From: JAPUDQ01 sp964462335
Lineage (GTDB): Bacteria > Patescibacteriota > Saccharimonadia > Saccharimonadales > Saccharimonadaceae
Assembly (NCBI GenBank): GCA_964462335.1
Contig: CAYWYG010000009.1
Location: 1 to 27,754 of the forward strand
Direction: 5' to 3'
DNA length: 27,754 bases
The notes beneath the pieces are model-generated. The model saw only the letters and a list, made by a program, of their open reading frames with translations, did no database searches and was not told the DNA's origin. This document shows, piece after piece, positions 15,288-23,028 of this stretch (position 1 is the stretch's first letter; every line of letters starts with the position of its first letter). Both the position numbers and the translations under genes were made by a program.

Positions 15288-15318
15288 AAAAATATGCCGC
15301 ACGAAGCGGCATATTTTT
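15288..15318. terminator. Bidirectional terminator shared by rplY and the ABC exporter
   Basis: A perfect 13-bp stem, AAAAATATGCCGC (15288-15300) with GCGGCATATTTTT (15306-15318), loop ACGAA. A T-run follows on both strands. It ends rplY on the plus strand. On the minus strand it overlaps the stop codon of the ABC transporter gene. Confidence 0.9.
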
Positions 15319-17104
15319 ATTCTTCGATAAACCCACCGGATTGGTGATGCCATAGGCGGGTATATATCCCGTCGTGAGCGAGCAACTCGAGGTGAGTACC
15401 TTGCTCAACGATACGTCCTTCATCCATCACAACGATTCGGTCCATGTGGCGTAGTGTACTGAGGCGATGCGCGATGGCAATGACCGTTTTGTCGTGCCAT
15501 AGATTTTCGAGGGCTTTTTGGACGTAGATCTCACTCTCACTATCGAGCGCACTGGTCGCTTCGTCGAGAATTAAAATTGGTGCGTCTTTGAGAATGGCGC
15601 GGGCGATAGCGATGCGTTGGCGCTGTCCTCCGCTGAGTTTGACACCTCGTTCGCCGATGAGGGTATCATATCCGTCGTGCAATTTCACGATGAACTCATG
15701 CGCCTCAGCTTGTTTGGCGGCACGGATAATACGTGCATGTGAGGGTGATTCAGACGCAGCATAGCTGATATTTTCAGCGATACTGCGATGAAACAGTGTC
15801 GTATCCTGTGGTACGTAGGTAATGAGTCGGCTTATCTCTTTGCCGGTGATGCTCCGACCATCGAGGCTAAAGCTACCATGAGACGTCGGGTACTGATCTA
15901 GCAGCAGTTTGACTAACGTGCTTTTCCCGCTCCCGCTGCGTCCGACGATACCGATTTTTTCGCCTCGTTTGAGGGAGAGGTTTATGCCACTGAGTACTTC
16001 GTTGTCTAATTTGTCGGGATAGGCAAATGTCAGGCTGTGTATCTCAAAGCTACGCCGAAACAACTTCGATCGAGAGATACGATCCGCCCTATCACCAGTC
16101 GTAAGAGCGATCAATTCCTCACCGAAAAGGTAGCGATACGCTTCGTTGATACGTGACATACGTTGACCAAATTGCGCGATATTCCACACTACCTCCCATA
16201 CAATCTGTGTAAATATGAGGGCTGTTGACACGATAGTCGTAAATTGCCCGACGGTGATGGCGCCCTCGAGGAGTAGCCATAGGTTGAAAAGTATGACGGC
16301 TGGCCAGAGCAAGTGCCTGACGACAACTGACATAGATGCCCAAAAGACGATCCCCCAGAAAAATGATTGTTTTGCCGCGGCGAGCGTCGTGGCTTGCTCG
16401 CGTGCAACGATTCGTACCTCGCTCATTTCTTTGTGGAATGATTTGATGCTTACGAAATTGCCGATTGAATCGATGATCCAACCATTTTTCGTTGAACCAG
16501 CATCCGCCTCGATCTTTTGCATCGCCATGTCTTTGGTGAGAGTATATCGACCAGCGATGAGCATGATCAACAAACAGGCGACGATGATGTACCCAGTCTG
16601 CCAATTGACACTTGATGTGATCCACACGACCGAGACAACATTGACCAATGATCCGATATAATTAAACATCAGATTGTCGAGTAGCCAACGAAATTCACCG
16701 CTTATATTGGTGATGTAGGAACCGATTTTCCCCGTAAATTTATCGACGAAATATGGATAAGGTTGTGCGATGACGTGACGAAATAGGTGGGTTTCATACG
16801 CAAACGATATCGGAGTTATCCATGCGCGAAATGCAAACTCACCGATGTGCCACACGATGTCATGCCCGCTACTAAGGCCGGCTAGTATGAGAGCAGCAAT
16901 CCATGCGTCGTGAGAGCCGATGGGCTCTCGGCTGACGGCATCGATAAGCTGTCCTATAAAAAGTGGCATGATGGCAAGTAGTATCGTGCCAACGATAAAT
17001 ATACACGCGGTCATGCCGATGTAGCGATACCAAGGTTTTGCAAACGATACAAATGATCGTAGCGCAGGGGAAATCAGTGACGGTGGTGATGTATGGTGAA
17101 ACAT
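15317..17104 (-). CDS. ABC exporter half-transporter (type IV fold), first paralogue
   Basis: 595 aa with a fused six-helix transmembrane domain (~1-320) and a nucleotide-binding domain (~350-595). Walker A GRSGSGKST is at 388-396, Q-loop VPQD at 431-434, signature LSGGQ at 490-494, Walker B with catalytic Glu ILILDEATSALD at 510-521, and the switch His in AIAHRLST (H546). All ATPase residues are intact. Substrate (lipid, peptide or drug) cannot be told from the sequence. An AAAAGG site lies 7 nt before the ATG. It lies 226 nt downstream of a paralogue on the same strand, and both end in a near-identical LWxHQSGGFIEE. They may form a heterodimeric exporter, although both appear catalytically complete. 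Confidence 0.92.
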   Translation of the reverse strand: MFHHTSPPSLISPALRSFVSFAKPWYRYIGMTACIFIVGTILLAIMPLFIGQLIDAVSREPIGSHDAWIAALILAGLSSGHDIVWHIGEFAFRAWITPISFAYETHLFRHVIAQPYPYFVDKFTGKIGSYITNISGEFRWLLDNLMFNYIGSLVNVVSVVWITSSVNWQTGYIIVACLLIMLIAGRYTLTKDMAMQKIEADAGSTKNGWIIDSIGNFVSIKSFHKEMSEVRIVAREQATTLAAAKQSFFWGIVFWASMSVVVRHLLWPAVILFNLWLLLEGAITVGQFTTIVSTALIFTQIVWEVVWNIAQFGQRMSRINEAYRYLFGEELIALTTGDRADRISRSKLFRRSFEIHSLTFAYPDKLDNEVLSGINLSLKRGEKIGIVGRSGSGKSTLVKLLLDQYPTSHGSFSLDGRSITGKEISRLITYVPQDTTLFHRSIAENISYAASESPSHARIIRAAKQAEAHEFIVKLHDGYDTLIGERGVKLSGGQRQRIAIARAILKDAPILILDEATSALDSESEIYVQKALENLWHDKTVIAIAHRLSTLRHMDRIVVMDEGRIVEQGTHLELLAHDGIYTRLWHHQSGGFIEE

Positions 17105-17199
17105 GAAGATACCTTTTCTGGGATTTACACCCGAAGACAGCAGAGGCTATGGTGTGTAAATTGTGAGTGAGTTATATAGATAGTAAAGACGAGGAAAAG

Positions 17200-17253
17200 T
17201 TACTGACGCGTCAAAACGACGCGAGTGCCAATAGGAGAGGCAATGAGATACAT
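17200..17253 (-). CDS. Possible 17-codon peptide between the two ABC genes
   Basis: ATG at 17253 encodes MYLIASPIGTRVVLTRQ then TAA. GAAAGGA (17270-17264, minus) is a good ribosome site 10 nt upstream. The last codons lie inside a hairpin, so it could be a leader peptide acting on downstream ABC expression. The length is too short for certainty. Confidence 0.25.
   Translation of the reverse strand: MYLIASPIGTRVVLTRQ
17202..17226 (-). promoter_or_regulatory. Intercistronic hairpin between the ABC genes
   Basis: On the minus strand CGCGTC pairs with GACGCG around a GTTTT loop, extended by ACT/AGT past a 2-nt bulge, then AACTTTTCC. It is a weak terminator, attenuator or mRNA-stabilising hairpin that could set different expression of the two paralogues. 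Confidence 0.4.
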
Positions 17254-17330
17254 AATGGTCGCGTCCTTTCGCTTAGCGTTAGTTGATTGTTTTACATTTT
17301 AGCAGTAACATTTTGTAATTGCAATACCTT

Positions 17331-19100
17331 TTATTCTTCGATAAACCCACCAGATTGGTGGCTCCACAGTCGGGCGTAGATGCCGCCGTGGGCGAGTAGT
17401 TCGGTGTGGGTGCCGTCTTCGACGATGCGGCCTTCGTCGAGCACGACGATGCGGTCGAGTTTGGCGATGGTGCTGAGACGATGGGCGATGACGATGCTGG
17501 TGCGATCCTGCATGAGTTTGGTGAGCGCCGATTGGATGAGCTTCTCGCTTTCGCTATCGAGCGCACTGGTTGCTTCATCGAGTAACAATATAGGCGCATC
17601 TTTGAGGATGGCGCGGGCGATGGCGATGCGCTGGCGCTGTCCGCCACTCAGCTTCACGCCTCGTTCACCGACGACGGTATCGAGCCTATGCGGCAATCGC
17701 TCGATGAATTCCAGTGCGTAGGCTTTTTGTGCGGCGCGCCGAATGTCTTTGTCATTTGCATCTGGTTTTGCATAGGCGATATTGTCACGCAATGTGCGGT
17801 GGAACAATAGCGGTTCTTGCGCGACGTACGCGATGTTCTCGCGGAGACTTGTCTGTGTGACACGAGCGATATCCTGGCCGTCGATCATGATAGTGCCTGA
17901 CGACACATCATCAAAACGCAGAAGTAGTTTGGTAATTGTCGTCTTACCGGCACCCGACACACCGACGAGGCCGATCTTTTGCCCAGCAGGCACGCGTAGG
18001 CTGAGAGACTTTATGACGTCGTGTGATTTGGCGTCGCGATAGGCATAACTCACATTATCAAAGACGATCGCACCTTTTGTGGCGCTGAGTGCTTTGTCTG
18101 ACCTGTCGATGATAGCGGGTGGTTCACGTAGCATCTCAGTCATCGGTGTGGCCTGCAATAGCAATTTGTCGTAGCCGTTGATCAGCTCACCGAGTGCAAA
18201 TAGTTGGGCGGCCAATCGCTGGAGATACGCGACCGCAAATATCGCAATACTGAGTGATATGGTGTCTTTGATCAGAAGTGAGGCGATGACGATGATAGAG
18301 ACGATTTGCATAGTTTGCATAAACGCGTGACGGAACGATCCTTCGGCAACCAACCATCGAAAGTCGCGTACGTAGGCGCGCTCGTACTGGGTGCTGATAT
18401 CTTGTGCGAGTGAGACCTCGTATGATTCTTTGGCAAATGTCTTTACGGTCATATTGTTGGTGATGGTGTCAGCCACGGTACCATGGACTTCAGCGATGAG
18501 GCGTTTACGCTCGGCACGAATGTTTTCGCGCATTAGACGAAAGTAGCGGATCTGTACAACGAGTCCTACAAGTAACCCAATGATGATCCATGCGAGCAAC
18601 GGGGTCTGGGCGTAGATCAATACGACACCCAATATTAAGTTGATAGTGAATGAAAGCGTGCGTATGATAAACAAATCCTGCAGTCCCGTATGCCCGTTTA
18701 TAAAGTCGATGAACTTGCCGGTGAGTGCGCCAATCTTTTGGTTGGCAAAAAACTCTTGGTCTTTGGCAAGTAGTGTACCGAGTGACGATGTCACGAGGCG
18801 GGTGCGTACCGCAGATTCATGGCGCACAGCTATTTGGAACCCGAAGAAATTGATGACGACACCACATGCTGCGGCGATACCCGCCCACAGGAGGTAGTGC
18901 TGCATCATCGGTGTATCGTGTGAGGCAAATGTACTGATCGCAAGAGAAAGCAGATACGGTGTGACGGTATCAAACAAGAGTGACGATGTAGGTATGCACG
19001 TAAGCATTACAAAGAAGCGTCGTTTGTCTTTACGAATTTCTTTCCAGTATTCGTACAGTGTTTCTTTGACTAATATCGATGGTCTTGCGCGTCGTGCCAT
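17331..19100 (-). CDS. ABC exporter half-transporter (type IV fold), second paralogue
   Basis: 589 aa from the ATG at 19100 (MARRARPS); an in-frame GTG at 19154 would add 18 residues without improving the N-terminus. The fused transmembrane domain is followed by a complete nucleotide-binding domain: Walker A GVSGAGKTT (~380-388), Q-loop VAQE, LSGGQRQRIAIARAILKDAP, LLLDEATSALD with catalytic Glu, and the switch His in VIAHRLST. Both the signature-to-Walker B region and the C-terminus are nearly the same as in the downstream paralogue, suggesting tandem duplication or gene conversion. It is the first gene of the pair in transcription order. The substrate is unknown. It is divergent from trhO; an inverted repeat GTCGC/GCGAC (19202-19218) lies in the gap. 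Confidence 0.92.
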   Translation of the reverse strand: MARRARPSILVKETLYEYWKEIRKDKRRFFVMLTCIPTSSLLFDTVTPYLLSLAISTFASHDTPMMQHYLLWAGIAAACGVVINFFGFQIAVRHESAVRTRLVTSSLGTLLAKDQEFFANQKIGALTGKFIDFINGHTGLQDLFIIRTLSFTINLILGVVLIYAQTPLLAWIIIGLLVGLVVQIRYFRLMRENIRAERKRLIAEVHGTVADTITNNMTVKTFAKESYEVSLAQDISTQYERAYVRDFRWLVAEGSFRHAFMQTMQIVSIIVIASLLIKDTISLSIAIFAVAYLQRLAAQLFALGELINGYDKLLLQATPMTEMLREPPAIIDRSDKALSATKGAIVFDNVSYAYRDAKSHDVIKSLSLRVPAGQKIGLVGVSGAGKTTITKLLLRFDDVSSGTIMIDGQDIARVTQTSLRENIAYVAQEPLLFHRTLRDNIAYAKPDANDKDIRRAAQKAYALEFIERLPHRLDTVVGERGVKLSGGQRQRIAIARAILKDAPILLLDEATSALDSESEKLIQSALTKLMQDRTSIVIAHRLSTIAKLDRIVVLDEGRIVEDGTHTELLAHGGIYARLWSHQSGGFIEE

Positions 19101-19238
19101 ATAGATAGTACTACCCTTTCTGTTGTATATGTTGTCATTGTCTCGCGATATCACGCGGGTTGCTAGTGTCCGCGGCTATGAGGCGGAATAGCGGAGTAGA
19201 GGTCGCTCATGTGGCGACATAATACTACGATTTTACGG

Positions 19239-19244
19239 TATAAT
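19239..19244 (+). promoter_or_regulatory. -10 element of trhO, leaderless
   Basis: Perfect TATAAT ending 8 nt before the ATG at 19253. GCGACA (19214-19219) is a weak -35 with a 19-nt spacer and overlaps a small inverted repeat. Confidence 0.5.
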
Positions 19245-19252
19245 AAGCGTAT

Positions 19253-20161
19253 ATGCAAAAGATTCTGCTTTACTACAAATTCACGCCTGTCAAAGATCCT
19301 GAGCTTTTGAAGCTTTGGCAAAAGACATTGTGCGATAGTCTGAATTTGCGCGGGCGGATACTGGTGAGCACGCAAGGCATCAATGGCACGGTCGGCGGTG
19401 ATCTCGACGACCTCAAAGCCTACGTGAAAAAGACCAAAGAATTCCCTGGTTTCAAAGACATACTCTGGAAATGGAGCGACGGTGGACGCGACAATTTTCC
19501 TCGTATGAGCGTGAAGGTCAAGAAAGAATTAGTGGCGTTTGAGACGTGGGACGAGATAGAAGTTGACGAATCTGGCGTCGTCGGCACTGGGCCGCACTTG
19601 AAGCCGCACGAGGTAAATGAACTGGTAGAAAAATACGGTGATGATGTCGTGTTTTTCGATGGGCGCAATGCCTATGAAGCAGCTGTCGGACGGTTCAAAA
19701 ATGCCATCGTACCCGACACGCGAACCAGTCGCGACTTCAAACGCGAACTCGACAGCGGCAAGTACGACGAGCTGAAGAACAAAAAAGTTATCAGCTATTG
19801 CACTGGCGGCGTGCGTTGTGAGCTGCTCAGCGCCATGATGAAACAACGCGGCTTCAACGACGTCTACCAGATAGACGGCGGCATCGTCAAATACGGCGAA
19901 GCCTACGGTGACGACGGGCTGTGGGAAGGCAACCTCTACATCTTTGATGGTCGTATGGGCATGAACTTTTCCGACCACGCCAAAACAATTGGACAATGTA
20001 TCCACTGTGGTGGCGCAACAAGCAATTATGAAAACTGTGCATTGCCCGAATGTAATGACCTCGTACTGATATGCGAAGCCTGCAAACAAGATAAAGATAA
20101 ATTATTTCATTCCGAAAAATGTAAATCAGTTACACATAGTCACAGGAAAGTTACTGTCTAA
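19253..20161 (+). CDS. trhO: tRNA uridine-34 hydroxylase TrhO (rhodanese-related, UPF0176)
   Basis: 302 aa. TrhO makes 5-hydroxyuridine at the wobble position of some tRNAs. The N-terminal acylphosphatase-like domain (YYKFTPV, RILVSTQGINGTVGG) is typical of UPF0176. The central rhodanese domain (~120-225) has the active loop CTGGVRCE with catalytic Cys183. A C-terminal cysteine cluster (CIHCGG, CALPEC, CEACK, EKC) probably binds zinc. The frame leads a three-gene operon: its stop shares a base with the Nudix start (TAATG), and the Nudix gene overlaps def by 4 nt. The pairing with def suggests a translation-related unit. Confidence 0.93.
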   Translation: MQKILLYYKFTPVKDPELLKLWQKTLCDSLNLRGRILVSTQGINGTVGGDLDDLKAYVKKTKEFPGFKDILWKWSDGGRDNFPRMSVKVKKELVAFETWDEIEVDESGVVGTGPHLKPHEVNELVEKYGDDVVFFDGRNAYEAAVGRFKNAIVPDTRTSRDFKRELDSGKYDELKNKKVISYCTGGVRCELLSAMMKQRGFNDVYQIDGGIVKYGEAYGDDGLWEGNLYIFDGRMGMNFSDHAKTIGQCIHCGGATSNYENCALPECNDLVLICEACKQDKDKLFHSEKCKSVTHSHRKVTV

Positions 20162-20751
20162 TGCCACACATACATACCGAACCAAATCAACACGACATGA
20201 CGATTAGCGCGTATATCATACGTCATGAGAGCGATGAGTGGAAATGTCTCGTACATTTTCATAAAAAAGTCGAGGTTCTCATGCAGATTGGCGGGCATAT
20301 CGAATTGGATGAAACGCCGTGGCAGACGGTTGCGCATGAGTTGCAAGAAGAGAGTGGTTACGAACTCAGCGAGCTCAAAGTAGTGCAATACACGGCCGAT
20401 CGTCCGCAAGAGGCGGGTAATGTCACTCATCCGACTCCGCTGCTGGTCAATACGCATAATGTCGGCAACGAACATTATCATAGCGATTTGTGCTACGCAT
20501 TTGTCGCTGGAGCATTACCGTCTCGCGCCGTCGCCGGAGGCGAGTCGCATGATCTTCGCTGGCTGTCGCTTAAAGATCTCCGATCGGGCGCACATAACGG
20601 GGAAGTGCTAAAAGATGTCATGTATATTTATGAATTTTTGCTCAATCATATAGATGAACTTGTCCTTGTCGACGCAACGTCGTATTCACTCGAAAAACCA
20701 CTCTCTATCGGCATGTCATATAAACGTGGCGCACCTGGAGAAAACTCATGA
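20161..20751 (+). CDS. Nudix hydrolase
   Basis: 196 aa. Nudix enzymes hydrolyse nucleoside diphosphate-linked compounds. The Nudix box spans 45-67: G45-x5-E51-x7-H59-E60-L-Q-E63-E64-S-G66-Y. The metal-binding glutamates E60, E63 and E64 are intact, but the usual Arg before the first Glu is His59 and the final aliphatic residue is Tyr67. Upstream is HFHKKVEVLMQIGGHIE, a pattern seen in Nudix proteins that sit in diverse operons. The substrate is unknown. It is tightly coupled between trhO (1-nt overlap) and def (4-nt overlap). Confidence 0.85.
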   Translation: MPHIHTEPNQHDMTISAYIIRHESDEWKCLVHFHKKVEVLMQIGGHIELDETPWQTVAHELQEESGYELSELKVVQYTADRPQEAGNVTHPTPLLVNTHNVGNEHYHSDLCYAFVAGALPSRAVAGGESHDLRWLSLKDLRSGAHNGEVLKDVMYIYEFLLNHIDELVLVDATSYSLEKPLSIGMSYKRGAPGENS

Positions 20752-21302
20752 GCAAGATACTGAAATTAACGCGGTTTGGCAATCCAATACTACGCAACGT
20801 AGCAAGGCAGCTACGTGTCGAGGAAATTCGATCGGATGAAATCCAACAACTCATTGCGGATATACGCCATACGAACAAGACCAAGCAATATGGTGTAGGG
20901 CTTGCGGCGCCACAGGTGGGTGTAAGTGTCGCGCTGAGTGTGATCGGTATCAAGCCGACACCAACTCGCCCGCACGTCCAACAGTTTGAGCAAGTCATCA
21001 TTAACCCTTCATATGAAGGTATAGGTCGCAGGGCGGGTATGTGGGAGGGCTGCCAAAGCGGCGGTAGAGGTAATGAAACGATGTTCGCCAAAGCGCTACG
21101 ATATCGAAAGATTCGAGCGAAATTTTATGATGAGTATGGTGCGTACCATGAGGAAGAGATTACAGGTTTTGTGGCACATGTCTTCCAACACGAGACAGAT
21201 CATTTGCAGGGCATATTATTTGTCGACAAAGTTCGTGATTCAAAGACCTTTATGATGGCCGATGAGTATCGTGCACGGATAGTGAATAAGAAATCTACTT
21301 AA
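20748..21302 (+). CDS. def: Peptide deformylase
   Basis: 184 aa. The enzyme removes the N-terminal formyl group from nascent proteins using a metal ion. All three motifs are intact: motif 1 GVGLAAPQ (49-56), motif 2 EGCQS (Cys102 as metal ligand), motif 3 QHETDH (H148, E149, H152). Between motifs 2 and 3 lies a variable stretch (GGRGNETMFAKALRYRKIRAKFYDEYG). It starts at the ATG overlapping the Nudix stop by 4 nt, as the last gene of the trhO operon. It converges with the rhodanese gene, and their 3' ends overlap by 8 nt. Confidence 0.95.
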   Translation: MSKILKLTRFGNPILRNVARQLRVEEIRSDEIQQLIADIRHTNKTKQYGVGLAAPQVGVSVALSVIGIKPTPTRPHVQQFEQVIINPSYEGIGRRAGMWEGCQSGGRGNETMFAKALRYRKIRAKFYDEYGAYHEEEITGFVAHVFQHETDHLQGILFVDKVRDSKTFMMADEYRARIVNKKST

Positions 21303-21690
21303 CGATTTGCAGCCCGTAGTCTTTGAGCTTGTCGAGACCGCCGAGGTCTTTGACATTTGTGAAGCCAGATTTTTCGAGGAGCGTCTTGGCTTCGGCTGAG
21401 CGATTGCCGCTGCGGCAGTAGACGGCTATCATCGAGTCTTTCGCAATCTCAGGAAGTTTGCCCGACTCGATATCGGTTAGTGGCCAGTTAGCTGAAAATT
21501 CCGCATGACCAGCAGCGTATTCATCGGCCGTGCGCACGTCATAGAGATGGGTACCTGCGGCGAGCGTCACGGGAGTTGGAGTATAAGTTGTCGAAGGATT
21601 TAAGCGAGGGGTACTGAGGGAACCCCATATTATGAGCACGATGATGACTATAATTCCTGACGTAATCGCAATGATCGTTTTCTTATTCAC
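21295..21690 (-). CDS. Membrane-anchored single-domain rhodanese
   Basis: 131 aa from the GTG at 21690. I chose this start because a strong Shine-Dalgarno AAGGAGGT (21702-21695) sits 4-5 nt before it; an upstream in-frame ATG at 21732 lacks one. Residues 5-23 are a transmembrane anchor, followed by a Pro/Thr linker, so the rhodanese domain is predicted outside the membrane. The domain has YDVRTADEYAAGH and the active loop CRSGNRS with Cys92, typical of sulfurtransferases carrying a persulfide. It is divergent from a CstR-like repressor gene across a palindromic operator, consistent with reactive sulfur handling. Confidence 0.9.
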   Translation of the reverse strand: MNKKTIIAITSGIIVIIVLIIWGSLSTPRLNPSTTYTPTPVTLAAGTHLYDVRTADEYAAGHAEFSANWPLTDIESGKLPEIAKDSMIAVYCRSGNRSAEAKTLLEKSGFTNVKDLGGLDKLKDYGLQIVK

Positions 21691-21732
21691 TGAGACCTCC
21701 TTGTGACTCTGTAAGTTTATAGATAAATACAC

Positions 21733-21762
21733 TTTACATAATATACTATACTCCAGTATAGT
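21733..21762 (+). promoter_or_regulatory. Promoter of the CstR-like/thioredoxin operon
   Basis: TTTACA (21733-21738), 18-nt spacer, TATAGT (21757-21762), ending 6 nt before the ATG at 21769 (leaderless). On the other strand TATTAT (21743-21738) is a candidate -10 for the rhodanese. Confidence 0.5.
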
Positions 21763-21766
21763 ATAT
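21741..21766. repeat. 26-bp near-continuous palindrome, candidate CsoR/CstR operator
   Basis: ATATACTATACT (21741-21752) and AGTATAGTATAT (21755-21766) are perfect 12-bp inverted arms around CC. It covers the spacer and -10 of the repressor's own promoter and lies beside the divergent rhodanese promoter. This is where an autoregulating repressor would be expected to bind. Confidence 0.75.
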
Positions 21767-21768
21767 AC

Positions 21769-22005
21769 ATGGCGTACAAATCAAGAATTAATAAAATCAT
21801 AGGACAGCTCGAATCACTTTCTAGGGCGTCAGGCGAGGGACGCGCTGGTTGCGACAAAGTATTGCAGCAAATCAACGCAATCGAGGGTGGTGTAAAATCA
21901 CTCAAGCGACTGATAATAGAAGACTCGTTAGAAGCCTGTGCGGATGCACGCCGACCGCACAATGAAGCGAGGCAATTATTAACAAGTATCAGGAGGTATT
22001 TATAA
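21769..22005 (+). CDS. CsoR-family repressor, CstR-like (two-cysteine, no His ligand)
   Basis: 78 aa, all-helical CsoR/RcnR family (KSRINKIIGQLESLSRASGEGRAGCDKVLQQINAIEGGVKSL). Copper-sensing CsoR uses Cys-x24-His-x3-Cys. Here Cys28 and Cys57 are kept with the same 28-residue separation, but the His position is Ser53. That is the pattern of the persulfide sensor CstR, not of a metal sensor. It is leaderless from TATAGT, with a palindromic operator on its promoter. It is co-transcribed with thioredoxin (1 nt apart; the thioredoxin ribosome site is inside this gene) and divergent from a rhodanese. A role as a reactive-sulfur-sensing repressor is an inference from cysteines plus context. Confidence 0.82.
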   Translation: MAYKSRINKIIGQLESLSRASGEGRAGCDKVLQQINAIEGGVKSLKRLIIEDSLEACADARRPHNEARQLLTSIRRYL

Positions 22006-22006
22006 T

Positions 22007-22342
22007 ATGGCACTTTATAGCACTACAACGCAAAAAGAATTTGAAGAAAAAGTACTCAAAAATGACAAGTTAGTGCTGGTTGATTTTTGGGCGGTATGGT
22101 GTCCACCATGTCGCATGATGGCGCCGATATTAGAGACTCTTGGCAAAAAATTAGACGACAAGCTAGATATTGTGAAAGTCAATGTCGAGGAGTCGGCCGA
22201 CAACGGTCAGCTTGCCGCGCAGTATGGCGTACAAGGTATCCCAAATATGCAGGTGTTTCGCGGTGGGCAGGTTGTCAAGGAGCTCGTCGGTGCTCGCCCA
22301 CAGCACGTCCTCGAGGGTGAGCTTGAGCCACTTATGAAGTAG
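22007..22342 (+). CDS. trxA: Thioredoxin
   Basis: 111 aa. A single thioredoxin fold: LVDFWAVWCPPCRMMAPILE has the active-site CPPC (C32, C35) instead of the common CGPC, and the cis-proline loop is GIPNMQVF. The Pro variant usually shifts redox potential. There is no signal peptide, so it is cytoplasmic. AGGAGG (21991-21996) provides the ribosome site. Co-transcription with the CstR-like repressor suggests it helps reduce persulfides or disulfides, possibly recycling the sensor. Confidence 0.94.
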   Translation: MALYSTTTQKEFEEKVLKNDKLVLVDFWAVWCPPCRMMAPILETLGKKLDDKLDIVKVNVEESADNGQLAAQYGVQGIPNMQVFRGGQVVKELVGARPQHVLEGELEPLMK

Positions 22343-22416
22343 TGGTATTTTCAGTGTTGTCTCAGCCTCATCGTCTATCGTCGAATGTATCAAAGATAAC
22401 AGGAGCATGATCTACT

Positions 22417-23022
22417 ATGACATTGCAACAAAAAACTATCATCGGTCTAGTTATGCTTGCCGTTACGATAGCTAGCGTGGCAGTAGGGTATTCAGTCGCC
22501 ACGAAGTCATCGCTATCTCGTGCCGCCACAACAGAATCGTCACGTGTATCGTCTCCGTCAGCTGAGATGCCCGTAGAGACGGGTTCGGCGACTCCTGCGA
22601 TGACGAAACAACTCCTCCTCTATCTCATCGAAGAAGAGAAGCTTGCGCATGACGTCTATACAAAAATGTATGAAAAATATGGCTCACGTGTGTTTGCCAA
22701 TATCTTGCAGAGTGAACAAACTCATCAAGCGCAAGTGCTTGATCTATTAACTTCACGTGGCATAGCTGATCCCAGGACGAATGACCTGGGTACGTTTAAT
22801 GATCAAGAACTCCAGGCGTTTTACGATAGGCTCATAGAGCAGGGCAACCAAAGTATCGAAGAAGCGTATAAAGTAGGTATAGCTATCGAGCAAAAAGATA
22901 TAGCCGATCTAAATAAACAGCTTGAGACTGCAGCAGACCAAGATGTTATCACGACGCTAGAACTACTGCGACGTGGATCCGAGAACCACTTACGAGCATT
23001 TAATACGCAGCTGGCGCAATAG
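22417..23022 (+). CDS. Exported/anchored DUF2202 ferritin-like protein
   Basis: 201 aa. An N-terminal hydrophobic segment (~7-29) acts as a signal or anchor, followed by a Ser/Thr-rich linker (~31-62). The helical domain (~63-198) matches DUF2202, a ferritin-like four-helix family: LLLYLIEEEKLAHDVYTKMYEKYG, NILQSEQTHQAQVLDLL, GIAIEQKDIADLNK, SENHLRAFN. Candidate di-metal ligands are E74, E100, H103, E158, E189 and H191. The function of DUF2202 is not established; a diiron role is plausible. AGGAG (22401-22405) precedes the ATG by 11 nt. It lies 74 nt after thioredoxin and may be in the same unit or have its own promoter. Confidence 0.85.
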   Translation: MTLQQKTIIGLVMLAVTIASVAVGYSVATKSSLSRAATTESSRVSSPSAEMPVETGSATPAMTKQLLLYLIEEEKLAHDVYTKMYEKYGSRVFANILQSEQTHQAQVLDLLTSRGIADPRTNDLGTFNDQELQAFYDRLIEQGNQSIEEAYKVGIAIEQKDIADLNKQLETAADQDVITTLELLRRGSENHLRAFNTQLAQ

Positions 23023-23028
23023 AATAGC

